Below are positions 60,929 to 64,000 of a stretch of 64,000 nt of DNA, in pieces (positions within the stretch are counted from its first letter, which is position 1; every line of letters begins with the position of its first letter). The translations under genes were made by a program, and so were the position numbers. The notes beneath the pieces were generated by a model. The model was not told where the DNA came from. It was given only the letters and a program-made list of their open reading frames with translations, and did not search any database. Location of the stretch: the NCBI GenBank assembly GCA_009885845.1, contig VFJW01000033.1, positions 62,001 to 126,000 of the forward strand, in the 5' to 3' direction. This DNA comes from Geobacter sp. Its GTDB lineage: Bacteria > Desulfobacterota > Desulfuromonadia > Geobacterales > Pseudopelobacteraceae.

Positions 60929-61312
60929 TTATCTCCCCAGACAGCACTCGATTGAAGCAAACAGATCTTTGAAATCGATAGGTTTGCGAACTATTTCGCA
61001 ATTGACACCGGTCAGGGCGAAAATATCATGTTTGTTCCGGTCGCTGTGGGCCGTGACTACAATGACTCTGGTGTCAGCCTTGATCGCAGGTATCCTGCTG
61101 ATCATCCAGGTTCCATCCATTTCAGGCATGCTGATATCGGTGATGACGATATCGGGCAGATATCTGATGAAGCTGTCGAGACCGGCTTTGCCATCTCCGG
61201 CGCTATAGATGCGGGCGTTCGGGAATTTTATTTCCAGAATGCTGCCGAGTATTTCGCTGGAATCTTTATCATCCTCAACCAGCAAGATGATTTTCGATTG
61301 TGCCTGAGTCAC
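60929..61312 (-). CDS. CheY-like single-domain response regulator
   Basis: VTQAQSKIILLVEDDKDSSEILGSILEIKFPNARIYSAGDGKAGLDSFIRYLPDIVITDISMPEMDG...VVTAHSD...VRKPIDFKDL; GTG start at 61312 preferred. Confidence 0.88.
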   Translation of the reverse strand: MTQAQSKIILLVEDDKDSSEILGSILEIKFPNARIYSAGDGKAGLDSFIRYLPDIVITDISMPEMDGTWMISRIPAIKADTRVIVVTAHSDRNKHDIFALTGVNCEIVRKPIDFKDLFASIECCLGR

Positions 61313-61313
61313 C

Positions 61314-61475
61314 TTACACCTCGATCCGGAACTCGGCTCCCTCTTCGATGTTACGAACCGAGAGCCTCCCTCCCATGCTGTTTTCAATGATGCTCCCGGA
61401 CATATGAACAGACCGATGCCGGTCCCCTGCTGCGGCCCTTTGGTGGTAACAGGGATCGAATATCATTTCCATAGT
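61314..61475 (-). pseudogene. C-terminal remnant of a second histidine kinase (HATPase_c) with frameshifts
   Basis: Minus strand reads MIFDP|..TTKGPQQGTGIGLF|..SIIENSMGGRLSVRNIEEGAEFRIEV* across two frame changes; parallels KVFDPYFTTKGPQHGTGVGLFMSKNIIEKNMGGKLTVCNTVAGAEFRIEV of the kinase at 57639. Confidence 0.75.
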
Positions 61476-61512
61476 TGTCTCATCCAGCCTCTGAAACAGA
61501 AGCCAGCCGGTT

Positions 61513-61536
61513 CACCTTCGGAGTTTCCGGATGGAA
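61513..61536 (-). repeat. truncated end of the MITE-like element next to the kinase remnant
   Basis: Minus strand GTTTCCATCCGGAAACTCCGAAGG matches the left end of the element. Confidence 0.6.
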
Positions 61537-61621
61537 ACAAGTTTATATAGCTTATTTCCATATTTGCAACAGGTAATGACAGAATAGTACCAGAGATCGT
61601 CCGGCAGATCCGGAATTGGTA

Positions 61622-62122
61622 TTATCCATTCATCTCGGAATCCGGAAGATACAGGATAGAGCGGTAGCGGCGCAGGTCGGCAACATGGTCACGGTCGGCT
61701 TCGCTCAGTGCTGCGAAGAGCTGCTGCATTGATGCTTCCTTGAATTTCAGAGACGTATGAGCATGCAGGTCGGCAAGTTTTTCTTCCATTTCAACCGCTT
61801 TTGAAATCGCAATCTTGAGATCCGGCTTGACATTCTTGATGTTACTCATGAGTTCCAGAAGTTTGAACTGGATCGAATATGCCGTTCGCATACTGTCTTG
61901 CAAAACTTCGAATTCAGTCTCTTCCCAGAGTCGAATTGCCAGTTCGAACTGTTTCTGATGATTCTCTTCCTCAAGTGCCGTTTTCTTCCAGAGCTGTGAC
62001 GCTTCGGGGTTATCCTCATAGATGCTGCTGTAATGGTGGTACAACTCCGCACAAAGCCCCTCAATGCCTCTGCAGACATCCAGGAAAGTTTTTCTGGCCA
62101 TCTTGTCGTTTATCTCGTTCAT
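61622..62122 (-). CDS. ferritin-like/rubrerythrin-type protein
   Basis: MNEINDKMARKTFLDVCRGIEGLCAELYHHYSSIYEDNPEASQLWKKTALEEENHQKQFELAIRL. Confidence 0.75.
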   Translation of the reverse strand: MNEINDKMARKTFLDVCRGIEGLCAELYHHYSSIYEDNPEASQLWKKTALEEENHQKQFELAIRLWEETEFEVLQDSMRTAYSIQFKLLELMSNIKNVKPDLKIAISKAVEMEEKLADLHAHTSLKFKEASMQQLFAALSEADRDHVADLRRYRSILYLPDSEMNG

Positions 62123-62189
62123 TCTGAACTCCTTTGATTCGTGAGGCAGCAGGGTAAGCCGTCCTTCTGCCCCACCGGGGAATGAAGTT

Positions 62190-63221
62190 TCAAGCCTGCG
62201 CGACCTGTACGATCTGCTTGCCAAAGTTTTTGCCCTCGAACAGTCCCATGAAGGCCCGGGGGGCGTTTTCCAGCCCGTTGATGATGTCCTCGCGGTACTT
62301 GATGACCCCTTCAGCCAGCCAGTTGCTCATCTGCCGATGGAATTCGGCATAGCGGTGCCCGTAGTCATCATAAATAATGAAGCCCTGCATTCTGATCCGC
62401 TTGACAAGCAGCGTGCGGGTCAGCAGTCCCAGTCGATCGGCACCCTGCGGCAGGTCGGTGTCGTTGTATTGTCCGATCAACCCGCAGAGCGGGATCCGTG
62501 CACGGCTGTTCAGCAGCGGCAGTACGGCATCGAATACCGCACCGCCGACGTTCTCGAAGTAGACGTCTATGCCGTTCGGACAGGCCTCGGCCAACTGCTC
62601 GGGGAAGTTGAATCTGCGGTGGTTTATGCAGATGTCGAAGCCGAGCTCTTCGAACACATAACAGCACTTTTCGGCGCTGCCGGCGATACCGACCACCCGG
62701 CACCCCCTGAGCTTGGCGATCTGCCCCACAACCGAACCGACAGCGCCACTCGCGGCGGAGACGACAACGGTTTCCCCCGCCTTCGGCTGCCCGATGTCAA
62801 GCAGTCCCATGTAGGCCGTAAAACCGGGCATGCCGAGGACACCGAGGGCGAGCGATTTGTGCTCCATGTCGGCATCGAGTCTGGTGAGACCCGCGCCGTC
62901 GGAGAGGGCGTAATCCTGCCAGCCGCTGTAGCCGAGCACCACGTCGCCCGGCCGGTACTCCGGATGCAGGGAGGTCTCTACCCGCGAAACGGTGCCTCCG
63001 ACCATCACGTCACCGACCGCCAGCGGCGGAGCGTAGGAGGGGGCATCGCTCATGCGGCCGCGCATATACGGGTCAAGCGAAAGCAGCAGAGTGCGCAGCA
63101 GTATCTGCCCGGCTGCCGGTACGGGAACGGCGAGCAGTTCCTGGCGGAAGTTTTCAGCCGTCGGCATACCGAACGGCCGGGAATTCATAACGATCCTGCG
63201 ATTACCGCTGCCGTGTTCCAT
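62190..63221 (-). CDS. NADP-dependent oxidoreductase, MDR superfamily (CurA/leukotriene-B4-dehydrogenase-like)
   Basis: LRTLLLSLDPYMRGRMSD; GMPGFTAYMGLLDIGQPKAGETVVVSAASGAVGSVVGQIAKLRGCRVVGIAGS. Confidence 0.92.
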   Translation of the reverse strand: MEHGSGNRRIVMNSRPFGMPTAENFRQELLAVPVPAAGQILLRTLLLSLDPYMRGRMSDAPSYAPPLAVGDVMVGGTVSRVETSLHPEYRPGDVVLGYSGWQDYALSDGAGLTRLDADMEHKSLALGVLGMPGFTAYMGLLDIGQPKAGETVVVSAASGAVGSVVGQIAKLRGCRVVGIAGSAEKCCYVFEELGFDICINHRRFNFPEQLAEACPNGIDVYFENVGGAVFDAVLPLLNSRARIPLCGLIGQYNDTDLPQGADRLGLLTRTLLVKRIRMQGFIIYDDYGHRYAEFHRQMSNWLAEGVIKYREDIINGLENAPRAFMGLFEGKNFGKQIVQVAQA

Positions 63222-63227
63222 GTGATG

Positions 63228-63773
63228 TCACCTCGTCTGGAAAAGATACTGTTTATTGTTGAGCGGCTGGTTGCTGCGTCTCAGGTTTTTCCGCACATAA
63301 CCGATCCGGGCTTCCGTGCCGGCCGTTTTCATGATCCTCCGGTACTCTTTCCGGAGCGTGGTGCATTGTTCTCCGGTTGTAGTGATGAGCCGGTCAAACA
63401 GAGCATGGGCATGCGGTTCCCTGATGGTTTCCAGAAATACGGTGTACCACTTGATACAGACCAGTTTCTCTTCAAGTGCTATCCGCAGCGCGTCAGTTTC
63501 CGTTGCAGAGGCTTCAATCGACTGGAGAAGCCGGCTGTAGAACGGGTTGGCGTACAGGTTATTCTCGTTGAGGATAGTGACGAGTTCTTCCCGGTCCCCC
63601 TCATACAGATTGCAGAACATTTCAAGATGCGTTTTTCCCTGGAGCGCAAGGCTTTCGAATACCCTCCGGGTATTGCTGTCATGCACAATTCCTATGACGG
63701 CATGATAAAAGCCGAGACTCCGGTTTTCAATGTTGATTGCAGCTGCAATTGCGGCATTCTGCATGGCATTCAT
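63228..63773 (-). CDS. ferritin-like protein (rubrerythrin-like helical bundle)
   Basis: MNAMQNAAIAAAINIENRSLGFYHAVIGIVHDSNTRRVFESLALQGKTHLEMFCNLYEG. Confidence 0.7.
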   Translation of the reverse strand: MNAMQNAAIAAAINIENRSLGFYHAVIGIVHDSNTRRVFESLALQGKTHLEMFCNLYEGDREELVTILNENNLYANPFYSRLLQSIEASATETDALRIALEEKLVCIKWYTVFLETIREPHAHALFDRLITTTGEQCTTLRKEYRRIMKTAGTEARIGYVRKNLRRSNQPLNNKQYLFQTR

Positions 63774-64000
63774 GGCGCGCTCCTTCAGTCCGGGGAGGTA
63801 CGGACGCCGGCTGTCTGCCGGCATACCGACTCTGAACAGGTTTTCTACGTGCGTGCACTATATCATCTTGTTTGTGGCAGGGAGATGGGTGGATGTCTGT
63901 TTTTTCAGTCGGAAATACAGGCAGAAACGGCAGGTTTTTATGAAAAAAAGGGTGCGAGGTTATCCTATGAGGAGGTAATACATAAATCCGGTTATGCACG

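Overview
The gene content resembles a Desulfuromonadales/Geobacter-type chromosome. This is an inference from family composition, including a small protein resembling the GSU3473 family; no search was run. Main blocks: (1) 0-3.3 kb: SulP-STAS-cNMP transporter (cut by the window start) and a beta-barrel-like protein. (2) 3.4-24.4 kb: a lipid-catabolism island. An SCP2-like protein, a Pla-1/cef-type lipoprotein lipase and a FadL porin lie divergent to acyl-CoA synthetase, a fadN-fadA-fadE module, MBL hydrolase, OYE/dienoyl-CoA-reductase-like protein, secreted chalcone-isomerase-like protein, alpha/beta hydrolase, thioesterase, enoyl-CoA hydratase, a Cys-rich ferredoxin-like protein and a second acyl-CoA dehydrogenase. 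(3) 24.4-32.3 kb: papain-like secreted protein, PAS-GGDEF, MerR, acyltransferase, GlpD, and an acyltransferase-hydrolase fusion. (4) 32.4-38.2 kb: a multi-PAS diguanylate cyclase with five 384-bp tandem PAS repeats next to a PAS-GAF-HD-GYP protein. (5) 38.2-55.8 kb: UbiB-like kinase, DUF4143-type ATPase, DJ-1/OsmC/ADP-ribosylglycohydrolase-like operon, TerC, PQQ-type dehydrogenase, ZIP, TPM/LemA, KatG, OsmC, ferritin-like and ADH genes. (6) 55.8-61.6 kb: a repeat-rich stretch with a foldback MITE-like element, a MASE3-like/PocR/PAS histidine kinase, a response regulator and a decayed second kinase. (7) 61.6-63.8 kb: ferritin-like proteins flanking an NADP oxidoreductase. Strongest second-look items: a shared promoter motif CTTGACATGnnCGTTAAG in both arms of the divergent lipid locus; the MITE-like family; the kinase remnant; the five-unit PAS array; a GDPD-like N-terminus on GlpD; and structured repeats between the fadN/fadA/fadE genes. 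No rRNA, tRNA, CRISPR or transposase gene was recognised. All calls come from reading the sequence.
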